Part shown: in pieces, positions 51,819 to 64,000 of the stretch
How the letters are laid out: each line of letters starts with the position of its first letter
Numbering within the stretch: position 1 is the first letter of the stretch
Assembly (NCBI GenBank): GCA_026261815.1
Contig: JAMPIT010000350.1
Span: 62,001-126,000 of the forward strand
Source: Monarcha castaneiventris obscurior
Taxonomy: Eukaryota; Chordata; Aves; Passeriformes; Monarchidae
DNA: 64,000 nt
Direction of reading: 5' to 3'
Notes under the pieces: generated by a model
What the model was told of the DNA's origin: nothing
Seen by the model: only the letters and a program-made list of their open reading frames with translations
Database searches by the model: none
Program-made: the position numbers and the translations under genes

Positions 51819-54800
51819 AAAACGTAGTCAAATATTAGATGTGGCAAAGGGAAAGAGAACTTTTCATTGTGAAATATCTGGAGACTGGCTGTTTCACTAG
51901 CATTTATTGCTCTATGTAATGCTTTCTGTAAAAGTCATTTATCTGTGTGCTGAGATCATGCTTGATGTATATTCCTGAAGAAACTTTAGCAAATGGAATT
52001 TTGTAGCAAGTATTTTATTTGTATGTGTTTTCAAAATCCATATGGCTTAAAATAAAGTGATCTTAATATTGCCAATCTAACTGGACATTAAATATTTATA
52101 ATAACATATATAAGTGTTTATAATAACTGTGTGTGAACATTGAGATTTTCATATTATGGATGAATCATACCTGATACAGAGTATAGAATACAGAAATGAG
52201 TTGACCTATTTATTAGTTTTTTGAATGCCTCTATAACTTCTAGATATGGGAGACTGGCTCAGCTTTGTATTACTGACTCTAGGCTGCTGGTTTGTTAATT
52301 ACACAGGCACTATTCTGAGCTTAATTTAGGACTTAAGTGTCAGGAGAAGAGAGTACTGTTTTTACTTATTGTTGCCATTACTGCATACTCGGTTATCCAG
52401 ATAAGTGTTTTCAACAGCAACAATAAATTTGGTTAGGAAATTGGGGTGATTTTCTGAAAACGCCAGCTTCTCTTCTCAGTGACTTTTCCATTTATTATTT
52501 AGAACAGTTTTCTTAATTCTGAGGCTTCTTAGGGTCTATACAGCTGTATTGCTCATTTAGTAAAGATAGTGCCATGACAAAAATGATTGCTAAAGCTCTC
52601 CCTAACTAGTGCTTGCTGCACAGTGCTCAGGCTTCTTCCAACAGCTTACATTTATTTAAGCCGCATCCAGCTTCATCATGGTCTGTGCTGAGAATATGGT
52701 TTCTGTGCATAGTACAGGTGGAAACTCATGCACCGGAGCATTGGACTGTGCAATTTCTAGTCAATGTGATCTTTATTACAGAGTGGGACCCTCCTGCCGT
52801 AGGTAGATGCAACTTAGAGGGCTCTCCTCAATCCATTTTATTCAATGACTTCCTTTCAGGTAAGGCAGGCTGGGTGGTCAGAATACACCACGGGAGAATC
52901 GGGCTTGTACCATTAGGGGAAAATGTCAAAACTCCTGTGTAAGTCAGAGCAGGATGATATAACCATATGCCACAACAATGATGACATCTGTCGGTTGTTT
53001 TTGTGTCCAGTGGCACAGAGCACGAAGGGCACGAGCGTGTTCATCCTCATCTCCCATGTGCAGATGCTGCTGGCTGTGGTGGAAGCACTGGTTCCATATG
53101 TGCATACACCAGTGGGGGGAAAAGCTAAGCTTAACTTGCTTGGAGTATAATCGAGGCTGGCTGATTTATTTCACTGGCTTAGTCCAGGGTGCACTCATTG
53201 CCTCACTTGTGTGCAACTACAGCCTGCCAGAGTTCATGCAGTACTTGTAGAGTGTGTGTTCAGACAGTGGACAGGCAGCACGTGGGAGAAATAGCTGCCT
53301 ACTTTGCAGAATGATTGAAGTGAAGCAAGTGGGACTTAAAAACTATATAAAAGCCAAATGGACATGGATATGTCATTCTTCATCTTTGTGGTGGCCACAC
53401 TGGGCTGTGGGAAGAGGAAAGGCTGATACGGCAGTGGCTTGAGGGCTTCAATGCTGGCTGTGAGTTAGTTCCAGAATCTGACAAAAGAGTGACTGATCCT
53501 AAAAATGCTGTCTTCTTTGTGTTTATTTTTCCATCCCCTGAAGCTGCCCTGGCTAACACACTTAAGATGGCTGCTTTCTTGCAAGAGACTGGCTTGGCAG
53601 AGGACAGGGCTGTTCTCTGAATATTCAGCAGTGTGAATGTTGTTAGATGTGTTCCTCGGTTCTGACACTGCTCAAGCTGAGTCCCTCGATGAAAGTACAA
53701 GACTGCTGCAGCTTAGTGCTCTAAGATTCATGTGAGAATGCTTTAGAGGGGAAAATGCTGTCAGTGATTGGATCCCTCTTTATCTTTTAATCCCACTTTA
53801 AGCTTTTAGTAAACTTGTTCTCCGTAGTATACTGGCAGAGGAAATGATTCTCGATAAACCAAATGGTTTTTGCTTGGTCGCTGGACTTTGCATGTGCACT
53901 GGCTTTCTGGTTAATCTAGTGATGTGTCCCATTAGTCCACAATATATTCAAGAGATTAAAGTGTGTCTGCCAAGATAGAATAATAACTTTGAGTACTTTT
54001 TTCCTTGATTGTGATAAGGACAGCATGCTAGCAGGAAAAGTTCTTCTAATTGCTATTATATCATTTATCTGAATGGCTTTTAAATGCTCATTGTGGGTAC
54101 AGGAAATGTCAGAGGAGACTTACCTACAGCTATTATGACACATACTGAAAGGAACGATAAGTGGATGAAAAAGGATTAATGTTTATGCATATGTTGATTC
54201 CACATTTAAGGAGGGGTCTGTTTTGAAAATGCTACTTCATAAGTGATTTAAATTCCAGTGTGAATGCACCAAGAGGTGCATGGTTAGGAGTCTCAAAAGA
54301 GATGCCTAAGCACTTTTAGTGCCTGGTGCTTTATCAAGATGGCTTTGTAAATATTAATCTAATGGGTCTTTTTAACATTAGGGTGAGTTGACTTGGGATG
54401 GAATGCATTTTGGGGCAGGAGAATGTAAAGGGGGAACATGGGGCACAGCTGAATGTAAGCATCACTATGGATTTTGGGAAATGTGGTGCAGAGGAGAGCA
54501 CTGAGGTTTTGGTAGCTGTAAAAACATTTGAGGCTGAACTGGACTCTAATTCCTTTGCTGCTCCTTGTGTATCCCACAGCACACAGGTCCATCCATGCTG
54601 CCAAAAGACAGCCTGGGAGAAGAGAGATAACTGATATCTGGCAATTTCCTGATACCAGCCAAGAAAAGGGAAGGAGAGCTGCTTCCCAAGCAGAGAGCAT
54701 TTGGAGGACATTGCATACCAAGAGTGGTTATCAGAGGATGAATTTCTACTTGGACTGTTGCAGGAGAAAGGCTGGTCAGCTGGAGTTGGGCAGTAGGGAA

Positions 54801-57600
54801 ATGATTAGGGTTGGCAATAAGAACTACTTTAACGTAGTTAAAGTAGTTGATATTTGAAGTATTATAATGTATAGAGCAATTGATCTATTTATATTACCCT
54901 AAAGCTGAGTTATATATAGCCCTAAAAGTTCAAATTCCCGGGTGTCTATTTGGCTTGTTCTATTTTAGCAAGAGAATCCATATGTAAAATTCTGCTTTGC
55001 TGTCCTAAAGTCTTGCCGGAAGTTTATTTAAAGAGCAAAACTTGGCAGAGACCATCTCTTATCTGCAGATTTGCATCGAGTCCCCTATGCTCTGTTGTGG
55101 TTAAGTGCTCTTATGGCTATTCAGTTTCTGGTGATTTCTGCTATTCTCTTGCTTTTCCTTTCTCTGTCCGTGTTCAGTCAGACTCCAAGGCAAGTGAGGC
55201 TGAGGAGAGCTGTTCACATGTAGCTGCAGAGGTCAGCCAAGGGACAGTGGTATACTACTGAGCTGCTCCTCTTGGTAGCAGCTATCCAAGTCAGCAAGGT
55301 GGAAAACCACCATTGGGGAGTTTTAGCAACCGTGCACCGCGCTGGGTCTGGGCTGCAGTACAGCGCAGTAATTTGGTATTGGGATCTGCAGGTCTGCAGA
55401 TTTCCTAATGGCCTGACCCCATTCTGAAAAGGACCATTGGGCAAGTGCTGCAAGAACAGCACTTCTGAGCAGCACTTGAGGATCTGAAGAGTGTGGTGCT
55501 CTTTCATTGTGAGCATTAGAGAGAGCTTCTCTGATTTCCTGCAATTAAAAGGGATTCTGAAATTGTGCTGCTCATGCTCAGTCTGTGGCTTTGTAGGCTT
55601 ATTAGTGTAAGAGATAATGGGGTTGCCTTTCGTGTTGGTTAAGCAGGCAGTGTGTGAGCTGAGGGTGTGCTCTTTCCCTGGGAAGGTGGTTAGAACTGGA
55701 AATCATAGCCTGGAAGGAGCTAAGGAGTCTCAGGTCTTACCAGGTCAAGGGAACTTGATTTTCCATCAGCATTTGGTCCATTAAACAGAACTACAAATAC
55801 ACTGAGTGAGTGTCTACTGCTTCTAAATTAAGGAAAAGCTGCCCTCACAGCTCTCTGGTAGAGAGCTAAACTGAGTTCTTCACTTTGGATAACGAATTTT
55901 ATTTGTGTTTGGCCACAAATTGCAGTATGCTTTATAGGAGGAAAAAATTATCCAGCATGTTCCTGTGTCTGTTTAATAGTTTTTCAATTAAATGTAGCTA
56001 TTTAAAACTGGTGAGATTTTGTGTAAAACATCTTTTTAATCCATATAGTTTTAAGAAAGGAAAAAACAAAACAATTAAGATAACTTTTAGCTTAATTCTG
56101 AAAATAATACTGAGTATTTGGTGTAATTTTTTCATACTTTGTAATGGATTCACACTCTCTGAAGTGGATAAGTACAGTTTCTCTGAAGACAATATCATGA
56201 GCACTGTGGCCTCAACATTTGCTAACCACAACGTTTCCTCAATATTTTCCTAACTTTGTTAGGAATAGGATGTTGTCCTGCAGGCAAGGTGTGTTTCAAA
56301 GTGATCCATTGTCGTGAAGATGTTCCTAGTCAGATACTCTGTGGAGGCAGTGACTTGTTTTGGGTGAAGGAAATAATGTGTCCACAGTCTCCATCTTTTT
56401 TCCAAATATTTTTTTACTTGGTGGAATATTTTAAAATCCATCAAATAATGATGACATGTATTGCACAATGCTTTAATTGCCCATTCTGGAGTGTTACAAA
56501 TATGCTGATGTTTAGGAGAGGGAGCTGTCAAGCCTGTGTACTCCAGTTTATATTGACAAGCTAAGCAAAGCCTCGTCTAATTTTTAAACCCTCATGGAGG
56601 GTGAAGGGCTCAGCAGAGAAATGCATTCATGACATCCTCATCCAGCTGCTTGCTCTGCTTCAGGGACCTTGACTCTCTGGACATAAACAGAACCAGGGCA
56701 GGGGAGTGGGGGAGAAAAGCAGCTTCTTCAGAAAAAATCTGTCAAAGCTATGTATACCTTGTTATTAGAATATAAAATAACTGGAACTGGTCTTTATGGT
56801 GACTTGAAAATTGAAATATTAGCTACTGTCAGTCCAGGTTTGAGAGGTGGCTCTCCACACTGTTTAGTTCCTTGTTTTTCCTGCCATTCTAATGACAGTG
56901 TGGCTGGAGCCACACACCCACTGCCAGTCCTTGTCCGATGAGCTTTTATGTGCCACCTAGGCTGAGTTAGAACTATGGAAAGAGCCTGGGGCTACTTACA
57001 TAATGCAGTTATGTTGCTGTGACATTATCATTTTCAGCTATAATTTGATTTATTGCTCCTTTAAGCATTACTCTTCTCCTTTCTGTACTACAAAGATAAT
57101 AGCAACTGCCCTCTTTCTTTCTGCCATTTTTTGTAGACTTTAATATGTGGTTGGTTATGTTTTATCAGACTACTTAGTTGGAAAAGTTTGATTTTTGAAA
57201 AAGAGATTTTATTTAAAACAAAAAGCCACAAATAAGGTGGGGAAAGACATCTGTATAACTTCCTAGGGAAGATGCTTACAAAATATTACTTTTCTCAAGT
57301 CTTCTAAGACTGCAAATAGGAATGTAAACCTGTAGAATAATGATGAGGTTGCTGAACAGTTCATCAATCCTGAAATTCTCAGTTGTTTCCAGAATAATAC
57401 ATTTAACTGGCTGGAAGACTTGGGTTGAATGCAAGTAAATTTCATATGAGAGCTTGAGCAAGCAAGTAATGTTAGGTAAGCTGTGCAAATTATTTAAATG
57501 TTGCCTCAAGAGATCCTAGCACTAATTTAATAAAACAGGAGCAGTGCAGAAATACATGTCAAAGCTGTAAATCATACACAAGCAATGGAGAGATGAAATT

Positions 57601-60600
57601 ACTCTGCCCACTTCAGCCGGTATCCATGTAAATTATCAAAATCCCTGGCCACTCTTCCCAGCAGACCTGAAGGAGGAATCACAAGCTGCTGGCACATACC
57701 CAGGTCCCCGTGGCACCCTGTGGGATTCATCCCCAGCTTTATGTGCCCACTTCTGTGCAGACATGACCTCTGAGCTGGTCACCCTTGGCTTCCTGCACAG
57801 AGCAACAGCTGCTTCTGGTGCACAGCTGCCCTGGGGATGGTGCACGTCAGAAATGGGTCACAGGAACCACATGGTGCAAATGCCTGTTTCTGTCACTGGA
57901 CTGCAGGGAGCCTCAGGTGACCCCCTCAGTCGTGCCAGACAAGGCACTGTGTGTCACATCCCAGCTGCCTTTACACGTTAAACGGCTGGAATTTGGAGTA
58001 GCTCAGAAGCATGCCCAGGAAAGCAAGGGCTGATGGAGGAGCAAAGTGCCTGCAGCTTCAACACTGCAGTGGTTATTGGATGGAGCACTTCCTGGCAGTG
58101 GCCTCCAGAGCAGCACTGGGGAGCACTGTGAGGCATCTTGTGCTGTTTGTGGAGAGCTGGGGGACTCACAGGATGCTGTTTATAGATACCAGCAACTGAA
58201 GTCTCATCCCGCTGGTAGTAAAGCTTGGGCTGCAGCCCAGAGATGGGTTTGCCTGGCTGGCAAGAGACACGGAAGAATAGGATTCAAAACACTGATGTGA
58301 AGAGCAGGGAGCTGGGTAAGATACTGCCAACAAGGAATGCTGGTGCTTGGTGAAAGAGGCAAGGAGGTCAGGTCCCAAATCCTCCCCCTGCTCTGCTGCC
58401 TTTTAGCTATTAATGTACTGATTAAGAGTTGCACCTGAAACCTGAACGGAGAGGCTCTAGTTCACTTTTGAGCAAACCTGGGTGGGTTCAGGCAGACACC
58501 TCTCAGGCACGGCTGTCCTGGCTCTCGGGCTGCATTTTGGGCTGAGCAGGGTTGCAGTGCAGCAGAAACCCTGAGAGAGCCTCCCCCTCTCATCTTTGGT
58601 CTCTCCTTGGGCCTCTCTGTGATGACTAAAGCTTGCCATGGAGCACCAGAGTGCTTTCTAGCCCTCCAGGGATGCAAGGCTGGCCTCCAGGTAAATAATC
58701 AAGATACATGAATTAAAGAGAAGGAAAGGGGCATAAAAGGGAGTACAACTCTGTGTGTACTCATCTAAGAACAGCACTGTAACCCTGGTCTTCATCTTCC
58801 TGGCCAAGTGCTGTGGGACTCCTTGGGGCTTAGAGCTTGCCGTGAGATCAGCTTGGATAAGGAGAAGGCTTTGAACCAGTCCCTGTCCCAGGTAGGGAGA
58901 TTTGAGCCTAATGAGCCAGAAGAGACTTTTAAACAGATGAGTTAGCTGTGAAAGGGGGAATGTCTGAACTGGTATGGGATGTAGGTAGGGTGCTGAGAAA
59001 GCCAGCCTAGAACTAAAAAGCAATTTTCTGCAGAGCTTTGCAATGCCAAAAGGAGACGTACTTTGTGTGATTAAACTGTGATGTCCCCAAGGGATATTGC
59101 TCTCCTCCTACACATGTACTTCCCAAAGGGCTCACTGGTACTCGTGTTGGATCCTCATTATTTCCAAGGCATGTTCTGAACGTGCCACGATGCCATAGGT
59201 GTACCAAGGTCTGAGGATGAGAACTGATGCCAATAGTTGAATCCATTTAACTGGGAAGTGGAAGAGCTGGGTCTGTATTGCTGAATAGAGTGAGGTGCTC
59301 CTCACTGGGGATGGAGCCCCAGGTGTTTTGTAGAGGTGAAGCTTTTATTCCCTTAGACATGTAGGGAATTCTCCTCTCTCTTCTCTCTGAAAATGCAGAG
59401 TTTGAAACACAAGATAAAAATTGCCATCTGTGTGGTGGTCAGAAATTATGTCGTGCAGTGAAGACGTTAATTTGTTACCTCTTATTTTACTCTCTCTGAA
59501 GGAGATTCACTTCAAAGTAAGTGGGGAATAATGCAGCAATTGCTACAGAAAGCAATATTTCCTTTCCATGTGGCAAGTCTAACAAAACAGATTATGTGAA
59601 TTATGCAACTTGCTTTCACCAAAGCATCTTAGATACTTTGTAAATATTCCCATATGCCCGATTCTTTAGGTGGAACAAGCAAAAAAATTTGATTGTACCT
59701 TTGCTCTCTGGAAAAACAACTAAATCACTAACAGATATATGATGCAGAGAAAGATATTTTATTACTCTTAGAGACATTGTAATAATTTCCAGACAGCAAT
59801 AAACCAAGATTTAATCATCCTGCTTTTTAAATTATCTTGTATGAGTCTATGAGAGCAGGAAGATGGCTTCACAGTTAAATGTGGAACTCTGAGAGATGTG
59901 AATTGAATGGCAGGGTCTGCTGCAGGCTATCTCTGACCTCAGATAAGTATTTTAATCTCAGTGTTACTCCTGTTTGCCTGTGGAAAACTACGATAATATC
60001 CTCTTTTCATCAGTTCTCCCTTTGGTTTGCTTAGATTGCAATCTATTCAGGTCAAAGATTTAGCATTATCTTATTTATATGGACCAATTTCACTGAGGGC
60101 CCTGAGGTTGGATCTACAGATAATTCTATTTTCTAATAGTATTATCTAGAAAATATCTACAATTAATCTATTAATCCAGTAAAATCACAATGAATAACAA
60201 TTCCTTCCAAACTGCTTAAAACTTCTATCAAATTGCAGAATGGCAATATTATATCTAGGTGACTGGAGCAACAGCATAAAGCTGCTGTATGAAGGTCCCC
60301 AGTGTTGGCACGGTCTGAATATTTTATGCTGAAGTGCTGTTCTTAATCTAAGATGGCTGGTATTTACATAATGTCATAAAAGCTTGTAAAGGAGAGAAAG
60401 TAAGTTCTGCAGAAGTCAGACAGTAGCAATTCCCCTTATTACCAGTTGCAACAGAACTATTGGGCAAGAAAAAGTGCTAAAGATAAGTACCAGTGAAAAT
60501 GAAGACAGTAAATCTTTCTTTTCCATTAGCTTGTGAGGCAAAACTGAGGAAGAATAAGGACAACTTAAGAACAACACGCAAAATGAAAGTCTGAAGTGAC

Positions 60601-61587
60601 TTGTTTTAATGCATTAGCTTTCCTCTGTAAAGAGAAGAATTGAAATGGTTACATCTAGAGGCCTTGAGAAACTGGGAAGTACAGAATTAAGCAATAGTTA
60701 ATGAAGACGTGAACAACAAAATTCTTTCCATAAAGCTGTTCAGAATCAGATAAATAACATCAAGGATCCAGATTTCTTTGCCTTTGGTGAAGCAGGTCCA
60801 AACCTCTAAATTCTGATTGCCCTGCTCATGGGAGCTGCCAGCTCCTCCTGGTGGGCTGAGTCCTTCCCTCACCCGTCAGCATGTCTTGAGTTGTCCCTGC
60901 TGGGTGGTGTGGAGGAGCTGGGACAAGGGTGCAGAGTATATGTCTGAGTACTTACGTCTGAGTGTTAGGTGACAGCATCTGAAACTCCTCTGAACTCCCT
61001 CGTAGACAATGGAGAAAAATTTTTGTAGGTAGCCATCCATGTATCCTGTTTTAGACCTCTAACTCCAGGTTTCTCTTGCCTGACTGAGAAGGATGAATCA
61101 TGTCTAAAATAACTTTTCTTTCCCTCTGTAGGGTAAGTGTGGCACTAGTGGATCCCCAGGGGCTAGACCAGCTCCAGGCTCTTCTCCTGTGGTATAGAGG
61201 GCAGCACAAAGCCCATGTCCAGGCTGTGGCTTGGGCTGATGCCTGACTTTAGTGCCTCAGTAATTCTGCCTTTGCTTTTCCTGCAGGGGCATCCCCAAAC
61301 GGCTCCTACTGCCACAGTCTGGGACTCCCGGTCTGTTTGTGGGAAAAGCAAGGGTCTCTCAGCTTTGAGGAACTGTGCTGAGTCCTGGACACTGTGAAAG
61401 CCCTGGTTTGGGTTTATATGGCAAATAAACCTTTATCTGTACCGGAAGGGTTTAGGCAGAAACATAAACAGGGATGCAGGCTGAGACTTCATTGCTAGCT
61501 TTTTCCAGGAGCCTTTGCTCATATAATGAAAGAAAGGGGATTAAGAAATAAATAAATTAACTAATTAAAAGGGGAAAAAAAAAAAGG
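57601..61587. other. Intergenic DNA, no gene recognised
   Basis: A somewhat GC-richer part (about 57,600-59,300) contains several overlapping short frames on both strands, the pattern expected by chance in such composition. No splice-linked coding sequence was recognised. Confidence 0.55.
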
Positions 61588-61727
61588 AGGAAACCACAGA
61601 ATATTCTGAGTGGGAAGGGACACGCAAGGATCATCAAGACCAGCTCCCAAGTGAATGGACCACACAGGGATCAAACCCACAGCCTTATTCATTATTAGCA
61701 CCATGCTCTAAACAACTGAGCTAATAC
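61588..61727 (-). mobile_element. tRNA-Ile-derived SINE with CR1-like tail (TguSINE1-like)
   Basis: On the minus strand the 5' part is a tRNA-Ile-like head. It has box A ATTAGCTCAGTTG (61713-61725), an anticodon-loop region GTGCTAATAATG giving anticodon AAT (about 61691-61702), and box B GGTTTGATCCC (61667-61677). It continues into a CR1-like tail, GATGATCCTTGCGTGTCCCT and CAGAATATTCTG (61598-61630). The two-part structure matches the CR1-mobilised passerine SINE as I remember it. It is not a functional tRNA gene, because the acceptor stem is missing. Confidence 0.8.
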
Positions 61728-64000
61728 CATATAATGACTTATGGATAAATCTGCCCTGTCTCTGCTCTCCCTTCCTTTCAGATGTTGTCTGTTTCCAAGG
61801 CAATATACATTATAATAATGTCTAACCTTAAAATTCCTGCTTTATCACAGATAGAAGTGAGTCTTACAGTCTTGCTGCCTTTTGACCACAACTTCAGTTC
61901 CTCTGTGACATGCTTGCTCAAGAGAGATCCCAGTAGTGACATGCTGGGGTGGAGGGGCTATTTCTGAAAACCTTCACTGCTTTTAACAAGGGTTACTGCC
62001 TCGTTGCTTGTGTAAGGACACATCTGTGTGGGCAGAGTCACAAGACAGGGGTCTAAGGCAGAGAGAACTTCAAAGATTCAAATTGCACACTTCACTGAAA
62101 TGTATAATTCATACTTATGAGAATTGTGTACAAATCCTTGTTGCATTGTATAATTTCTGCAGATGATCTCCTGTAGTTCTTTGCTGAATGTCTTCATTAT
62201 TTTTCTTAATTAAAAAGAAAAAAACAAACCAACATTTTTTGGTTCTCTCACTTTCCTAGAATTTGCCAATTGTTTGTAACTGGACTTGTCTTACATATCA
62301 TGTTCCCTGTTTCTTCCTGGATGGAACATGCCTGAGTTGGGAGTGTGAACAATTATCATCTCAGGATGTAAGATTTAATGGCAAAACACCCAAGTTCTTC
62401 ACATGTGACAATGCTTGTTGTGCCTAATGGCTATGTGGTCCTACAGCTGATGTCCTGCTGTTCCCAGCACTGGTTTAATCATCTTAAATGCTGTTAGTTA
62501 ACCACAGTGGTTTGGAGAGGCTTTAAAACACAGCCTACCTACAAAAACTGAGCCTTCTTAAGGAAAATAAACATGTACTTGACTAGCACTCTTCTATCTA
62601 TGTGACAGCGAATTTTTTTTTTTCTTTTGTCTCCTGTTTTTTTCAGGGGCCTATTTTTGCCTTAATAGCCTCTAATTAATGCACCTTACATCTCTTCTTT
62701 ATGTAGTATCTACATATGATCTCTGTTTTTCATGTCAACAACTGACTTTCTCACTCATGTCATGTATAAACACATGCAGCTTGAGTCTCTGGTGTTTTCA
62801 TCAGCAGCTTACACTCTACTGTGCCCTTTCCTAATATCCTTAATCTCGGCTTCTGGAAAATAAAATAGTGACCTACTTTATTTTCTGCCTTCAGAGGAAA
62901 AACAAAGTGCACGTGGTGGAGCAGCAGCTGCTGTTTTCTGACAGCGAGTGAAGAGCTGTAATGCCCCTGATTCAGAGCTTTGCTAAACCCATTCCTGTTT
63001 CCACATCCTCCTCTCCCTGCTCCCTGTGTGTGGGCACTTGCTGCAGTCGTACCTCTGGTGCTCGGACACCATCACTCAGGTCTGGACGAAACAGAAGGGA
63101 TTGCCTCCACACGAGGATGGGTTAATTACAGGGAAAGTGGACTCATGGGCTGCCCTCTGTGAGCGCTCCCTGGTGCAGCAAGGGCTCCTGCTCACAAAGC
63201 TGGAAGCATGCCCACAGCTCAATGAATGTGTGCTCTATATCGTGGCTCCTGCTCTCTGACCTCTGCCTGTGCCACCAGCTATTTGGAACACACGGGGAAT
63301 AGGGGCCATCGCACCGCTTTCACTTGGCAGTGTCGGAGGAGGGGGCCTCTTTCACGTGGTTTCCTCCCTCCCTTTCTGCAGTGGGTGATGGTGTCAGTGT
63401 TGACTCATCACCTGCTTGCTTCGCAGACCTCTTCCAGTGTCTCCAGAAGCTCCGGTGCTTCACAAGGCTGTCACACAGTGATGAGAGCTAGGCACCAAAA
63501 TAGAAAATCAATAGTATGCAAGCAGTCTCCTCCCACATGTGCTTTTGAAAATCTCCCCCACAACCTTTTGCATCAACACTAACCAGATTTCACCTATAAA
63601 TCTGCTGCACTTAATCTCCCTAAGTACCTCTCCAGCACTCGTCTCTCATCCCCAACTTAAGCTCCCTTATTGACAGATGCACACACACACACAAACAACT
63701 TATTTTTCCCCCTCTCAATCCTCCATTGTTAGAAACCAACACAGGACAACAGCTCTGGCAAGGCTGTATCCGTCCTGTTTGCACTCAAAGTAGCGACCAG
63801 TTCAAAATGGAAGGATGGAGGTTTTGGCCTGGCTTTTGCAGAGCTCCTTCTGAGAGGCAGACAGTCGACCCCTGGTCTCAAATTTGGGAACTTCTGTGGC
63901 CATCCCCAGGTTCCCAACAAAGCCATGGCATATTATCTGCACAATTGCACAGTAGTGGCTGGAGCTTTACCCTTGGCTGGCTTTAATGCTGTCTTCAAGT
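61728..64000. other. Intergenic DNA at right edge, no gene recognised
   Basis: Unremarkable sequence with a short (CA)n run at about 63680-63695. Frames of up to 118 codons on the plus strand show no recognisable domain. AMER2, expected next by human synteny, is not visible. Confidence 0.55.

Larger units (their letters stand above)
47426..57600. other. Downstream flank of MTMR6, no gene recognised
   Basis: About 10 kb of mostly AT-rich DNA. Open frames reach about 126 codons, but none resembles a known protein, has a plausible exon structure or shows unusual composition. Part may be a long MTMR6 3' UTR. A simple repeat lies at 51785-51818. Confidence 0.6.

Noticed and set aside
52578..53460. 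Possible retroelement or gene fragment with several overlapping frames
   Set aside because: No LTR landmarks, CR1 signature or recognisable protein motif could be identified on reading.
55885..56253. 122-codon open frame on the plus strand
   Set aside because: AT-rich low-complexity composition, no recognisable domain, no splice context; a frame of this length is expected by chance.
61660..61727. tRNA-Ile (AAT) gene on the minus strand
   Set aside because: Box A, anticodon loop and box B are present, but there is no acceptor stem and it fuses to a CR1-like tail, so it is a SINE head.
1..64000. CRISPR arrays, operons, phage or plasmid genes
   Set aside because: The window is vertebrate nuclear DNA with spliced genes; no regularly spaced repeats or prokaryotic coding patterns were seen.

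Overview
This window looks like nuclear DNA of a bird, most likely a passerine. It holds two head-to-head protein-coding genes with short exons, AT-rich introns and consensus splice sites. CpG-rich first exons, several CR1 (chicken repeat 1) LINE fragments, a solo endogenous-retrovirus LTR and a tRNA-Ile-headed SINE with a CR1-like tail (TguSINE1-like) all fit that origin. There are no bacterial, phage or plasmid features.

Left half (about 1-22,202, minus strand): NUP58 (also called NUPL1), the FG-repeat and coiled-coil nucleoporin of the central channel. I could place thirteen coding exons, from the start codon at 22,202 down to 1,496. They give 479 complete codons that join in frame. The final exons, which should carry the C-terminal FG repeats and basic tail, are not in the window and must lie beyond base 1. 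Introns hold a CR1 fragment (about 7,125-7,436), a solo LTR (about 9,490-10,201), microsatellites and A/C-rich low-complexity DNA.

Middle (22,203-24,954): the intergenic region between the two start codons, 2.75 kb long. A CpG island lies at each end. An inverted pair of CR1 fragments sits between them, so the genes appear to have separate promoters.

Right of centre (24,955-46,622, plus strand): MTMR6, a myotubularin-family 3-phosphoinositide phosphatase. I could place all fourteen coding exons. They join in frame to a complete 622-residue protein with a PH-GRAM domain, the active-site CX5R motif (Cys336 to Arg342), a C-terminal coiled coil and a conserved C-terminus. Introns contain two small CR1 tails and a (GA)n tract.

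Far right (46,623-64,000): the MTMR6 3' UTR of uncertain length, then DNA with no gene I can recognise. It contains poly(A) signal candidates, simple repeats and the tRNA-derived SINE. The MTMR6/NUP58 head-to-head arrangement matches the human order on chromosome 13, where AMER2 and ATP8A2 flank the pair; neither flanking gene is visible here.

The two genes do not act in one pathway: one is a nuclear pore component, the other an endosomal lipid phosphatase. I did not find a new biological system. The points most worth checking are the weak NUP58 exon 13 donor with a short read-through C-terminus, the LTR next to a NUP58 splice donor, the inverted CR1 pair between the promoters, and the SINE.
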